Notes under the pieces: model-generated
The model's database searches: none
Seen by the model: the letters and a program-made list of their open reading frames with translations, nothing else
What the model was told of the DNA's origin: nothing
Position numbers and translations under genes: made by a program
Origin: Thiocapsa rosea
Lineage (GTDB): Bacteria; Pseudomonadota; Gammaproteobacteria; Chromatiales; Chromatiaceae
DNA length: 64,000 nt
Assembly (NCBI RefSeq): GCF_003634315.1
Contig: NZ_RBXL01000001.1
Location: 5,826,511 to 5,890,510 of the forward strand
Reading direction: 5' to 3'
Shown here: positions 7,285 to 16,057 of the stretch, in pieces
Position numbering within the stretch: position 1 is the stretch's first letter
Layout: each line of letters starts with the position of its first letter

Positions 7285-7429
7285 TGAATTGGCCTCCATA
7301 CGGGTTGTGCCGAGGTCGCCGCCCAGAATCTGTGCGACGGGGGTAGATTTGGCGAGCACCGACGCGGGAGCGAGCCGCTCGGCGCGATGCATCCAAATAC
7401 CACGGGATCTACATGTCATCCCAAGTGTC

Positions 7430-7469
7430 ATATTAGCTTGACGCTTGGCAATGTCAACAAGATTTGACA
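7430..7469 (-). promoter_or_regulatory. puc promoter with TGT-N12-ACA (PpsR/CrtJ-type) palindrome
   Basis: On the minus strand TTGACA (7457-7452), 16 bp and TAATAT (7435-7430) form a good sigma-70 promoter. The -35 box is one arm of the palindrome TGTCAACAAGATTTGACA (7452-7469), which fits TGT-N12-ACA, the consensus of the aerobic photosynthesis repressor PpsR/CrtJ. Binding would block the -35 region. The predicted 5' leader to the ATG at 7284 is about 140 nt. Confidence 0.7.
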
Positions 7470-7498
7470 CATCAGCGGTAGGGACATGGTGATTCTCC

Positions 7499-7638
7499 TG
7501 CCTCCTGCCTCCGGCCTCCTGCTTCCTGCTTCCTGCCTTCAGCCTCTAGCTCTCAGCTCTCAGCTCTCAGCTCTCAGCTCTCAGCTCTCAGCTCTCAGCT
7601 CTCAGCTCTCAGCTCTCAGCTCTCGGCTTTCGGCCTCC
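7499..7638 (+). repeat. Heptanucleotide repeat array (consensus agctctc / tgcctcc)
   Basis: Twenty consecutive 7-bp units in one register: degenerate tgcctcc/tgcttcc units (7499-7547) and then eleven perfect agctctc units (7548-7624). Non-coding. Confidence 0.9.
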
Positions 7639-7776
7639 GGGCCGAGGTCGGGAATCGAGTCTCGCTGCTCGTTTCAGTTTTCGGCGCGCAACGTCAACGG
7701 GCGTCCCGATGAGTTCTTAGGCGATTTTCGTGAATAGTCATCCCGACTCCGCATGCCGGGAAGACCTGTCGGGACA

Positions 7777-7796
7777 GGGGCGAATTAGTTCGCCCC
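7777..7796. other. Perfect hairpin between the heptad arrays
   Basis: GGGGCGAA (7777-7784), loop TTAG, TTCGCCCC (7789-7796). It could end transcription of the sufS gene on the minus strand, but it lies about 170 bp downstream and has no T-run. The rest of 7639-7916 shows no gene. Confidence 0.4.
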
Positions 7797-7916
7797 GCCG
7801 GAATTCGCCGCTCAGGGGTTTGCGATGGTCTACTTGGTCATCAGCTCCCCCAAAGCATCACAGCGCCTGCCCTCAAGGGAATCTCCCGAAATCCACAACC
7901 CAAAGCTGACCGCCCG

Positions 7917-7958
7917 AGGCAGGAGGCTGAAGGCTGAAGGCTGAAGGCTGGAGGCTAG
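7917..7958 (+). repeat. Heptanucleotide repeat array (aggctga), inverted relative to 7499-7638
   Basis: Six 7-bp units, three of them perfect aggctga. The unit is the reverse complement of tcagcct, the transition unit of the left array, so the arrays face each other around about 280 bp. GCTTTCGGC at the inner end of the left array is mirrored by GCCGAAAGC just beyond the right array. Confidence 0.85.
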
Positions 7959-7968
7959 CCGCCGAAAG

Positions 7969-9723
7969 CTACCCCACCAACCCCGCCGCGATCTGCCGAA
8001 TCCGCTCGACCATGGCGACCAGACCATTGCGGCGCGTCATGCTGAGGTGCTCGTCGAGACCGAGACGGCTGAAGAAGGCTTGCGCATCGAAGGCGAGGAT
8101 GGCGTCGGCCGGTTGACCGGAGTAGAGCTGCTGCAGGAGGGCAATGAGGCCGCGGACGATGTTGGCGTCGCTGTCGGCGAGGAACTCGACGACGTCGGGC
8201 GAGCCGGGACGCACGCGGGCCGAGAGGTGGACACGACTCTGGCAGCCGGGGACGAAGGTCTCCGGGGTCTTCAAGGCATCCGGCATGGGCGTCAGGCGCT
8301 CGCCGAGATCCATGATCTGTTGGTGGCGCATCGGCCAATCGGGTAGAAGCTCGAAGATCTCAGCGATCTCCTCCGCCGCCGACTCTGGCGATTCGGCCGC
8401 GGCTGTCGGATAGAGGATCTCTTCAGCCGACCTGTCGTTCGACGACGTCCTGGCGGACGTCTCGCGAGCACCCGAGACGATCTCGGCGAGCGCATCGGCG
8501 AGCCGCTCGACCTCGGCTTCGGTGTTGTAGACACCGAAGGAGGCGCGCGCGGTCGAGGCGATGCCCAGCCGGTCCATCAGCGGCTGGCAGCAATGGTGGC
8601 CGGTGCGGATGCAGATGCCGCGCAGATCGAGCTGCATGCCGATATCCAGCGTGCCGATCGGCGGATCGACCATGACCCAGGAGACCACGGCGGCCTTGTG
8701 CGGTGCGGTGCCCTTGATCTCGAGACCGGGGATCGCCGAGAGCCGCTCGGTGGCCAGCCGCAGGAGACGCTGCTCGTGCGTGCCGATCCGCTCGAACCCG
8801 ACACCTTCGATCCACTCGATGGCCGCAGCCAGACCGACCGCGCCCGCGATATGGGGCGTGCCGGCCTCGAATCGATTCGGAATCTGCGCGTAGGTCGTCT
8901 TCTCGAAGGTGACCTGCTCGATCATGTCGCCGCCGCCCTGGTAGGGCGGCATCGCCTCGAGCAGGCTGCGTTTCCCGTAGAGCACGCCCATGCCGGTCGG
9001 GCCGTAGAGCTTGTGTCCGGAGAAGGCGTAGAAGTCGGCATCCAGCGCCTGAACATCGGTTGCACCGTGGGCGACCCACTGGGCGCCGTCGATCAGGGCC
9101 AGCGCCCCGGCGGCATGGGCCTCGTCGATGATCGTCTTGACCGGATTGACGGTGCCCAGCGCGTTGGAGACGTGGTTGACCGCGACCAGCCGGGTGCGCG
9201 AAGAGAGCAGGCGACGATAAGCATCCATGTCGAACTCGCCGGCATCGTCGATCGGGATGACCCGGATGCGCGCACCCGTGGCCTCGCAGACCATCTGCCA
9301 GGGCACGATGTTGGAGTGATGCTCCAAGCGGGAGAGGATGATCTCGTCGCCGGGCTGCAGGTTGGCCTGACCCCAAGAGGCGGCGACCAGATTGATGGAC
9401 TCGGTCGTTCCGCGCGTAAAAATGCACTCGACCGGCTCGGCGGCGTGCAGGAAGTGCGCGACCATCTCGCGGGCGTAGTCGTGCATCCGGGTGGCGTTGC
9501 GCGAAAGCTGGTAGACGCCGCGATGGATGTTGGCATGGTATTGCTGGTGATAGTCGCTGACCGCCTGGATGACCTGAAGCGGCTGCTGCGTGCTCGCGGC
9601 ATTGTCCAGGTAGGCCAACGGCTGGTCGTGCACGCGCGTGGCGAGGATCGGAAATTGCGCGCGCAGGGCCGCCAGATCCAGGGGCACGGAGGGTGCGGGG
9701 GACGGTGAAAGTCGCGGGGTCAT
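7969..9723 (-). CDS. sufS: Cysteine desulfurase SufS fused to SufE sulfur acceptor
   Basis: A 584-aa fusion. The N-terminal 410 residues are a group II cysteine desulfurase: PLP-binding Lys in SGHKLYGPTG, EHHSNIVPW, and the active Cys in RTGHHCCQPLM. A linker rich in Ser/Glu/Ala follows, then a SufE domain (about 445-584) with its sulfur-accepting Cys in FVPGCQSRV. Together they would take sulfur from cysteine and pass it on for Fe-S cluster assembly, with donor and acceptor in one chain. Other suf genes are not in the window. The stop lies 11 bp from the right heptad array; glgA is upstream by 6 bp. Confidence 0.93.
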   Translation of the reverse strand: MTPRLSPSPAPSVPLDLAALRAQFPILATRVHDQPLAYLDNAASTQQPLQVIQAVSDYHQQYHANIHRGVYQLSRNATRMHDYAREMVAHFLHAAEPVECIFTRGTTESINLVAASWGQANLQPGDEIILSRLEHHSNIVPWQMVCEATGARIRVIPIDDAGEFDMDAYRRLLSSRTRLVAVNHVSNALGTVNPVKTIIDEAHAAGALALIDGAQWVAHGATDVQALDADFYAFSGHKLYGPTGMGVLYGKRSLLEAMPPYQGGGDMIEQVTFEKTTYAQIPNRFEAGTPHIAGAVGLAAAIEWIEGVGFERIGTHEQRLLRLATERLSAIPGLEIKGTAPHKAAVVSWVMVDPPIGTLDIGMQLDLRGICIRTGHHCCQPLMDRLGIASTARASFGVYNTEAEVERLADALAEIVSGARETSARTSSNDRSAEEILYPTAAAESPESAAEEIAEIFELLPDWPMRHQQIMDLGERLTPMPDALKTPETFVPGCQSRVHLSARVRPGSPDVVEFLADSDANIVRGLIALLQQLYSGQPADAILAFDAQAFFSRLGLDEHLSMTRRNGLVAMVERIRQIAAGLVG

Positions 9724-9729
9724 CTCGAT

Positions 9730-11199
9730 TCAGTGCACTCGGATGTGGCCATAAATGTCCAGGTACTGGCGCGCCGGTCGGCCCCATGAGCGGTCGACAC
9801 GCATCCCGTTGATCTGGAGCTGGCGAAAATACTCGGGGTGGTTCCGCCACAGGTCGATCGCACGCTCCATGGCGGCGGCCAGGGCGGACTCGGTCAGGTC
9901 GTCGAAGAGATAGCCGTTGCGCTCCTCGAAGGGACGATCCGAGTAGTTGGCGTCGAAGACGGTATCGGCGAGCCCGCCGACACGCCGCGCGATCGGAACC
10001 ACGCCGTATTTCATCGCGATCATCTGGGTCAACCCGCAGGGCTCGTAGATGCTCGGGATGAGGATCATGTCCGCGCCTGCATAGATGAGATGGGACAACT
10101 CCTCGTCATACGCAAGGACCAGACGGCAATCCGCATGCCCTTCGGTGTCCTCCTGGAGACGCCGGAACTGCTCGGCGACCACCGGATCGAGTGCAGCCCC
10201 GAGGAGCGCGAGCTGACAGTCGAGCGCGCACGCGTGCGCGATGCCGAACCGCAGGAGATGCACGCCTTTCTGATAATCGAGCCGGCTCACGACGGCCACG
10301 ATGGGCTTATCGTCTTGGACGAGACCCAGATAGGCGCGCAAGGCCCGGCGATTGGTCTCCTTGCCGTCGAGCCGGTCGGCATCGAAGGGCTCGGGGATGT
10401 GCCGATCGGTCGCGGGGTTCCAGAACGCATCGTCGATGCCGTTCAGCACACCGCCGAACTTGCCGTCGTGGGTCTGCAGAACGCCCTGCAGCCCCATCCC
10501 CTGCTCGGTGTTCTGGATCTCCCAGGCGTAGCGCGGCGAGACGGTGTTGACGAAGTTGGAGAAGACGATCCCGCCCTTCATGAGGTTCACCGCACGCGGA
10601 TTGGCGGGATCCTGGAGACGATCGGGCGTCATGAGACGTGCCGGATCCAGGCCGACCTGCCGCAGGATGGCTTCGCCGACCACACCCTGATAGCCGAGGT
10701 TATGCAGGCTGTAGCAGACGCGGACGTCCGTCAGTCCGAGCCGCTGGTACATCTCGAACAAGAGAACGGGCACCAGCGCGGTCTGCCAATCGTGGCAATG
10801 GATGACGTCCGGGCGCCTGCCCGAGATCAGCATGAACTCCAGCACGGCCCGACAGAAGAAGGCGAAGCGATCCGCATCGTCCGCCTCGCCGTAGATGCGC
10901 CCGCGCCGGAAGAACCGATGAGGCGAGTCGGGCTCGATGAAGAAGCAGGTGATCCCGTCGACTTCGCCCGAGTCCACCCGACACTCGATCCACTGATCGA
11001 AATAGGGGACGCGCAGCTCCCGGAAAACCTCGCGGCGTCCGTCGATCCGATCGTGGCGCAGCGAATCGTACCCCGGCAAAAAGACCTCGACCTCTTGGCC
11101 GAGCGCCAGAAGCTCGCGCGAGAGACCGTGCACGACATCCCCGAGCCCACCTGCCTTCGCGATCGGCGCACACTCGGCGCTGACCATGGCGATATACAT
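9730..11199 (-). CDS. glgA: Glycogen synthase (ADP-glucose type)
   Basis: GT5-family synthase extending alpha-1,4-glucan from ADP-glucose. The 489-aa protein starts MYIAMVSAECAPIAKAGGLG, containing the K-x-G-G substrate motif (Lys15), and has the C-terminal acceptor region SIYEPCGLTQMIAMKYG with the catalytic Glu, plus VVSRLDYQKGV. The start at 11199 matches the family; the frame reaches back to 11277 but those residues have no similarity. It lies between gltX (111 bp upstream) and sufS (6 bp downstream). Glycogen is a major reserve of purple sulfur bacteria. Confidence 0.93.
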   Translation of the reverse strand: MYIAMVSAECAPIAKAGGLGDVVHGLSRELLALGQEVEVFLPGYDSLRHDRIDGRREVFRELRVPYFDQWIECRVDSGEVDGITCFFIEPDSPHRFFRRGRIYGEADDADRFAFFCRAVLEFMLISGRRPDVIHCHDWQTALVPVLLFEMYQRLGLTDVRVCYSLHNLGYQGVVGEAILRQVGLDPARLMTPDRLQDPANPRAVNLMKGGIVFSNFVNTVSPRYAWEIQNTEQGMGLQGVLQTHDGKFGGVLNGIDDAFWNPATDRHIPEPFDADRLDGKETNRRALRAYLGLVQDDKPIVAVVSRLDYQKGVHLLRFGIAHACALDCQLALLGAALDPVVAEQFRRLQEDTEGHADCRLVLAYDEELSHLIYAGADMILIPSIYEPCGLTQMIAMKYGVVPIARRVGGLADTVFDANYSDRPFEERNGYLFDDLTESALAAAMERAIDLWRNHPEYFRQLQINGMRVDRSWGRPARQYLDIYGHIRVH

Positions 11200-11310
11200 A
11201 CCCGAATTCCCGATTGGCTTTTTGTTGGCGGGCACGCCGAAACCCTCGACCTGCCCACGCGCGGCGTCGCCCCGCATGCGGAGCGATCAGGATGACTCCC
11301 GGCGCCGGAT

Positions 11311-12732
11311 TTACGCCGCCTCGTTCCCGCCGCGCGCCGCGATGTAGGCCAGCGCCTTGTCGATGCGACGCAGCGTCGCATCCTTTCCGACCAGGCGCAG
11401 GGTCTCGTCGATACCCGGCGAGGCGGCGCGACCGACGATGGCGACGCGCAAGGGCTGGGCGACCTTGCCCATGTTGGTCCCGAGCTCCTCGGCGACGCCT
11501 TCGACGACGTGCTTGAGCCCCTCGAGCGTCCAGTCCTCGTAGGCCATCAGCTCGAAGGCCGCACGCAGACGCTCCAACCCTTCGCGCGCCACCAGACGCA
11601 GATGCTTCTTGGCGGACGCCTCGTCGAAGGTCTCGAAGTCGCGATAGAAGAAGGCGCTGATCTCGGCGAGCTCGGTCAAGGTCTTCGCGCGCGCGGCCTG
11701 GACCGCGACCACCTCGACCAGATCCGGGCCGGTCGCTGGATCGATGTCGAGCGTGCCCATGTGCGGGCTGAGCAGGCGGGCGATCCGCCCCGGCTCGGCG
11801 TGATGCAGATACTGCTGGTTGAGCCAATCGAGCTTGTCGGTGTTGAAGGAGGAGGCCGCCTTGTTGACGTCTCCGATCTCGAAGAGGTGGATCATCTCCT
11901 CGACGGAGAAAAGCTCCTGATCGCCGTGCGACCACCCCAGGCGCACCAAATAATTGAGCAGTGCCTCGGGCAGATAACCCTGATCGCGGTAGGCGATGAC
12001 GCTCACCGCACCGTGGCGCTTGGACAGACGTGCCCCGTCGTCGCCGAGGATCATGGGCACATGGGCGTAGCGCGGCGGCTCGTGGCCGAGCGCTCGCAGG
12101 ATATTGATCTGGCGCGGCGTGTTGTTCAGATGATCGTCGCCGCGGATGACATGGGTAATGCCCATATCCGCGTCGTCCACCACCACGCTCAGGTTGTAGG
12201 TCGGCGCGCCGTCGCTGCGCCGAATGATCAGGTCGTCGAGCTCGGCATTGGCGAAGACCACCCGCCCGCGAATCATGTCGTCGACGACCACGACGCCGTC
12301 GGCGGGATTCTTGAAGCGGATGACGTGCGGCTCGTTCGGGTCGACCTCGTGGCCGCGACAATGGCCGTCGTAGCGCGGTTTGAGCCGCTGCGCCATCTGG
12401 TCCTCGCGCAGTGTCTCCAAGCGCTCCTTCGAGCAGACGCAGCGATAGGCCAACCCCTTGGCCAGCAGCTCGTCGATCACGGCGTTATAACGCTCGAAGC
12501 GCTGGGTCTGGTAGAAGGGCCCCTCGTCGTAGTCCAAGCCGAGCCAGGTCATACCCTCGAGGATGGCGTTCACGGACTCGGCCGTGGAGCGCTCAAGGTC
12601 CGTATCCTCGATCCGCAGCACGAATTGCCCGCCGTGCTTGCGCGCAAAGAGATAGCTGAAGAGCGCCGTGCGGGCGCCGCCGACGTGCAGATAACCGGTG
12701 GGGGACGGGGCGAATCGGGTACGGACGGTCAT
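11311..12732 (-). CDS. gltX: Glutamyl-tRNA synthetase
   Basis: Class I synthetase charging tRNA-Glu, 473 aa. [18 protein letters not shown] holds the HIGH-type motif (HVGG, residues 16-19), [10 protein letters not shown] the glutamate-binding part, and ARLSKRHG the KMSKS-type motif. The zinc region [13 protein letters not shown] ... YDGHCRGH has Cys and His ligands. Length is typical. Glutamyl-tRNA is also the precursor of 5-aminolevulinate, hence of bacteriochlorophyll and heme, in this group. It is transcribed divergently from the Mth938-like gene. Confidence 0.97.
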   Translation of the reverse strand: MTVRTRFAPSPTGYLHVGGARTALFSYLFARKHGGQFVLRIEDTDLERSTAESVNAILEGMTWLGLDYDEGPFYQTQRFERYNAVIDELLAKGLAYRCVCSKERLETLREDQMAQRLKPRYDGHCRGHEVDPNEPHVIRFKNPADGVVVVDDMIRGRVVFANAELDDLIIRRSDGAPTYNLSVVVDDADMGITHVIRGDDHLNNTPRQINILRALGHEPPRYAHVPMILGDDGARLSKRHGAVSVIAYRDQGYLPEALLNYLVRLGWSHGDQELFSVEEMIHLFEIGDVNKAASSFNTDKLDWLNQQYLHHAEPGRIARLLSPHMGTLDIDPATGPDLVEVVAVQAARAKTLTELAEISAFFYRDFETFDEASAKKHLRLVAREGLERLRAAFELMAYEDWTLEGLKHVVEGVAEELGTNMGKVAQPLRVAIVGRAASPGIDETLRLVGKDATLRRIDKALAYIAARGGNEAA

Positions 12733-12860
12733 GGGCTTCCGGATCGGTTGTTTGGGACGCGTGGCGCGATTCTAACAGAGCCCCTTCGACCTGCCCGCTT
12801 GTTCGATCGGCTTCTTCCCGCACCTTGTTCAATCAAACGACCTTCGGTTATGTTCGCGCC

Positions 12861-13241
12861 ATGAGATTCTCCGAAGCAGACGGCAGCAACGGTCAACTGA
12901 TCGACGCCTACGGGAGCGACGGCATCCTGATCGGGGGGCGACGCTTTCCCCGCGGGCTGATCGTGACACCCAACCAGGTGCAAGAGGGCTGGGGTCCGGC
13001 GCACCCGGCCGATTTGACGGTCGAGCACCTGGATGCACTGATCGCGATCGAACCCGACACCCAGGTCATCGTGCTGGGGACCGGGGAGACACAGGTCTTT
13101 CCCGATCCGGCGCTTTACTTTGCAGTGATCGGGCGTGGTGTCGGCTTCGAGGTCATGGATACGGGTGCGGCATGCCGGACCTACAACATTCTAATGTCGG
13201 AAGGGCGGCGCGTTGTTGCCGGCCTGTTGCCTTGGCGCTGA
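12861..13241 (+). CDS. Mth938-like domain (DUF498) protein
   Basis: A 126-aa protein of the Mth938/NDUFAF3-like fold. Typical segments are GILIGGRRFPRGLIVTPNQV, TQVIVLGTG and GVGFEVMDTGAACRTYNIL followed by EGRRVVAGLLP. Mitochondrial relatives assist complex I assembly; for bacterial members the role is not established. I chose the ATG at 12861; a GC-rich in-frame extension to 12825 is possible. The TGA stop (13239-13241) coincides with the start of a repeat terminus TGAACCGCGTCC. Confidence 0.85.
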   Translation: MRFSEADGSNGQLIDAYGSDGILIGGRRFPRGLIVTPNQVQEGWGPAHPADLTVEHLDALIAIEPDTQVIVLGTGETQVFPDPALYFAVIGRGVGFEVMDTGAACRTYNILMSEGRRVVAGLLPWR

Positions 13242-13299
13242 ACCGCGTCCGGCGTGATCAATGCTGCTTCAGTGATACTTCGCGTTCGGCTTGGCCCGC

Positions 13300-13492
13300 T
13301 AAACCGCGCCCAGTGCGGTATGCGATGTTTTTGGATGGGATCGGCCCCGACAGACTTGACGGCCGATGGAGCCGACGCGGTTTAAGATATTAAAAAATAT
13401 ATCATTCTAAACCGCGTCCCCGCTAAGGTCCGTGGATACACCAAACGCCGAGTTCACTCGAAAATTCAGCATCTCGCTCTGGACGCGGTTTA
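13300..13492. repeat. Paired palindromic elements, type B (13300-13384) and type A (13408-13492)
   Basis: Two 85-bp units, each bounded by TAAACCGCG...CGCGGTTTA, joined by a 23-bp AT-rich spacer (agatattaaaaaatat). Half-termini without partners flank the pair: TGAACCGCGTCC at 13239-13250 and GACGCGGTTCA at 13503-13513. The pair fills most of the 370-bp gap before the next gene. See the element family described in the findings. Confidence 0.85.
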
Positions 13493-13611
13493 GACTTGGA
13501 GTCGACGCGGTTCAGGTTTTTTATTCAGTTTTTCGGATCCCAATCTGACCGGCCACAGGTTGGCTCGCCGCTCGCTCGATCGTCATCGCATCATCCGGAG
13601 TGCTCTATTCC

Positions 13612-14316
13612 ATGGATCGACAGATCATTCTTTCCGTCCTCGTCGTCGCCGTCTTAGGCTTCCTAGGCGTTCTCTTCTTGATGCCTGCCTCCATCGAGGA
13701 CGGCCCGGATCGCTTGCCTTGGCGCGTCTCGCAGGACGTCGCCGGGCGCACGCAGGTCTTCGGCTTCACGATCGGGGAGACCACGCTGACGGAGGTGCGC
13801 GCGTTGTTCGGCGAGGACGGCAAGGTCAACCTCTTCCAAGACCCGACGCAGGCGGAGCCCTTCGGCGTGGAAGCCTTTTTCGACCAAATCCATCTGCAGC
13901 GCCTGCGTGCGGACTTCGTGATCACGCTCGATGTCGACCAGGCCACCCTCGCGGCCATGTACGAGCGCGGCCTGCGGATCAGCCAGGTCGGCAGCGGCAG
14001 CCGCAAGATCAAGCTCGACCCGGCCGATGTGGAGATCCTGTCCTCCCGCCCGATCCGATCCATTAGCTATCTTCCGAAGGCCAGGCTGGACAACGACCTG
14101 ATCGAGCAGCGCTTCGGCACACCGGAGCTGCGCCTGACCGAGCCCGAGACCGACATCGTCCATTGGCTCTACCCTGAACGCGGGATGGGTATCGGTCGCA
14201 GCCCCAACGGTACGGTGGTCATTCAGTACGTCGACCCGGACGACTTCGACCGACTCCTGAAACCCTTGCAGGGTGCCGTCCCAAGCGAGGAGACGCCGAC
14301 GCCGCCGGAGACCTGA
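13612..14316 (+). CDS. Membrane-anchored hypothetical protein, 234 aa
   Basis: Function unknown. One N-terminal hydrophobic segment (IILSVLVVAVLGFLGVLFLM) would anchor a periplasmic domain. That domain contains GFTIGETTLTEVRALFGED, a pattern like small periplasmic or outer-membrane-assembly domains that compare two halves (a second similar segment, LIEQRFGTPELRL, appears later). I make no functional call. The ATG at 13612 follows CCGGAG by 11 bp; a GTG at 13600 is possible. The stop is two bases before the start of the binding-protein gene, so it is probably part of the ABC importer operon. Confidence 0.6.
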   Translation: MDRQIILSVLVVAVLGFLGVLFLMPASIEDGPDRLPWRVSQDVAGRTQVFGFTIGETTLTEVRALFGEDGKVNLFQDPTQAEPFGVEAFFDQIHLQRLRADFVITLDVDQATLAAMYERGLRISQVGSGSRKIKLDPADVEILSSRPIRSISYLPKARLDNDLIEQRFGTPELRLTEPETDIVHWLYPERGMGIGRSPNGTVVIQYVDPDDFDRLLKPLQGAVPSEETPTPPET

Positions 14317-14318
14317 GC

Positions 14319-15317
14319 ATGTCGAAGCACCCTCTTCTCGTCGCACTGGCCTTGGTCGGCTTCGCCGTCGCCGCATCGACGACGGCTGCCGAACTGACCA
14401 AGGTCCGTTTCGTCACCGACTGGAAGGCGCAGGCCCCGCAGGGCGGTTTCTATCAGGCCAAGGCACTCGGGCTTTATGCCAAGCAAGGGCTCGATGTCGA
14501 GATCATTCAGGGCGGCCCATCGGTGAATGTCCCGCTCTTGCTGGGCTCCAACCAGGCCGATTTCGGGATCGGCTCCAACAGCTTCATCCCGCTCAACATC
14601 GTCGCGGCCGGGATCCCGGCGACCGCCGTCGCGGCCGTCTTCCAGAAAGACCCGCAGGTCCTGATCACCCACCCGCGCGAGGACATCCGATCCATCGCCG
14701 ACATGAAGGGCAAGCCCATCATGATCTCGGACGCCGGCGTCGGCAGCCATTGGATCTGGCTGAAGGCCAGGTTCGGGTTCACGGATCGGCAGATCCGCAA
14801 GTACACCTACAACCTCGCCCCCTTTCTCAACGATCCCGGTGCGATCCAACAGGGCTATGTCACAAGCGAGCCCTACGAGATCGCGAAGGCAAGCGGCATC
14901 GCGCCGCAGGTCTTTCTGCTCGCCGACGAGGATTACCCCTCTTACGGGACCCTGATCCTGGCCTCGGACAGCCGCATCCGAAGCGACCCGGACCAGGTCC
15001 GAGCCTTCGTCGCGGCCTCCATCGCCGGCTGGAAGGACTATTTGACAGGCGACCCCACGCCCGGCAACAGGCTGATCAAGGCCGACAACCCGGAGATGAC
15101 GGACGATGTGCTGCTGCACGCCATCGCCGAGATGAACCGCTATCGGCTCGCCACTGCAGGCGATGCCGAGACCGCCGGGATCGGCGTCATGACAGAGGCG
15201 CGCTGGGAGGCCTTCTTCGAGACCATGTCCGCCGACGGGGTGTATCCGGCGAACCTGGATTGGCGGCGCGCCTACGCGCTCGAATTCCTCCCGCCTGCGC
15301 TCGCGCCGACACCGTGA
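14319..15317 (+). CDS. ABC transporter periplasmic substrate-binding protein (NMT1/THI5-like)
   Basis: A 332-aa exported binding protein with a cleavable signal peptide (MSKHPLLVALALVGFAVAAS, cut near TTAAE). The mature start LTKVRFVTDWKAQAPQGGFY and GLDVEIIQGGPSVNVPLLLG are typical of the NMT1/THI5/SsuA superfamily, which binds pyrimidine precursors of thiamine, riboflavin-like compounds, nitrate or sulfonates. The DWK and GGFYQAK segments lean towards the thiamine-precursor side, but I cannot assign a substrate. Its TGA overlaps the GTG start of the ATPase gene, so binding protein, ATPase and permease form one operon. Confidence 0.88.
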   Translation: MSKHPLLVALALVGFAVAASTTAAELTKVRFVTDWKAQAPQGGFYQAKALGLYAKQGLDVEIIQGGPSVNVPLLLGSNQADFGIGSNSFIPLNIVAAGIPATAVAAVFQKDPQVLITHPREDIRSIADMKGKPIMISDAGVGSHWIWLKARFGFTDRQIRKYTYNLAPFLNDPGAIQQGYVTSEPYEIAKASGIAPQVFLLADEDYPSYGTLILASDSRIRSDPDQVRAFVAASIAGWKDYLTGDPTPGNRLIKADNPEMTDDVLLHAIAEMNRYRLATAGDAETAGIGVMTEARWEAFFETMSADGVYPANLDWRRAYALEFLPPALAPTP

Positions 15318-16057
15318 GCTGTGCCCTCCACCTGGATCGGCTGGCGAAGACCTTCCCCAACGGCACCGCCGCACTGGGGGAGCTGAGCGCCGAGATCGAA
15401 GCCGGCGCCTTCGTCTCCCTGCTCGGCCCCTCCGGATGCGGCAAGAGCACGGTGCTGCGGCTCATCGCCGGCCTGGAGGAGCCCACACGGGGCCGTGTCG
15501 ACTGGCCGCAGGCACGCGGCTCGCTCGGCTTCATCTTCCAAGAACCGACCCTCATGGCCTGGGCGAGTGCGGCCAAGAACGTCGCCTTACCGCTCGAGCT
15601 CGCCGGCATGGCCAAGAGCGAAGCGCACGAGCGGGCCTGTGCCGCACTCGACAAGGTGGGTCTCGCGGGCTTTCCCGATGCCCTGCCCCGCGAGCTCTCG
15701 GGCGGCATGCGCATGCGTGTCTCCATCGCACGCGCGCTGGTTGCCGACCCCGATGTCCTCTTGATGGACGAGCCCTTCGCGGCGCTCGACGAATTCACCC
15801 GCGGCAAGCTCAACGACGACCTGCTGCGCCTCTGGGGCGAGCGCGGATTCACCGGGATCTTCGTCACGCACTCGGTCTTCGAGGCCGTGTATCTGTCGCG
15901 ACGCATCCTGATCCTCAGCGGGCGTCCGGGTCGTCTGGTCGCCGACATCGAAAACCCCGCGCCCTACCCGCGCGAGCCCGGCTACCGGACCTCCTCCGAG
16001 TTCAGTGCCACCGCGCGCGAGATCCTGGGTGCGCTGGAGGATGTCTCGACATGCTGA
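15314..16057 (+). CDS. ABC transporter ATP-binding protein
   Basis: A 247-aa ATPase of the nitrate/sulfonate/taurine importer type. Walker A is GPSGCGKST, the Q-loop is FIFQEPTLMAW, the signature is LSGGMRMRVSIARAL, Walker B is VLLMDEPFAALDE, and the switch His is in THSVFEAVYLS. The GTG at 15314 shares bases with the upstream TGA (GTGA), and its stop overlaps the permease start by 7 bp. The longer open frame upstream is out of phase with the binding-protein gene and is spurious. Confidence 0.93.
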   Translation: MSCALHLDRLAKTFPNGTAALGELSAEIEAGAFVSLLGPSGCGKSTVLRLIAGLEEPTRGRVDWPQARGSLGFIFQEPTLMAWASAAKNVALPLELAGMAKSEAHERACAALDKVGLAGFPDALPRELSGGMRMRVSIARALVADPDVLLMDEPFAALDEFTRGKLNDDLLRLWGERGFTGIFVTHSVFEAVYLSRRILILSGRPGRLVADIENPAPYPREPGYRTSSEFSATAREILGALEDVSTC

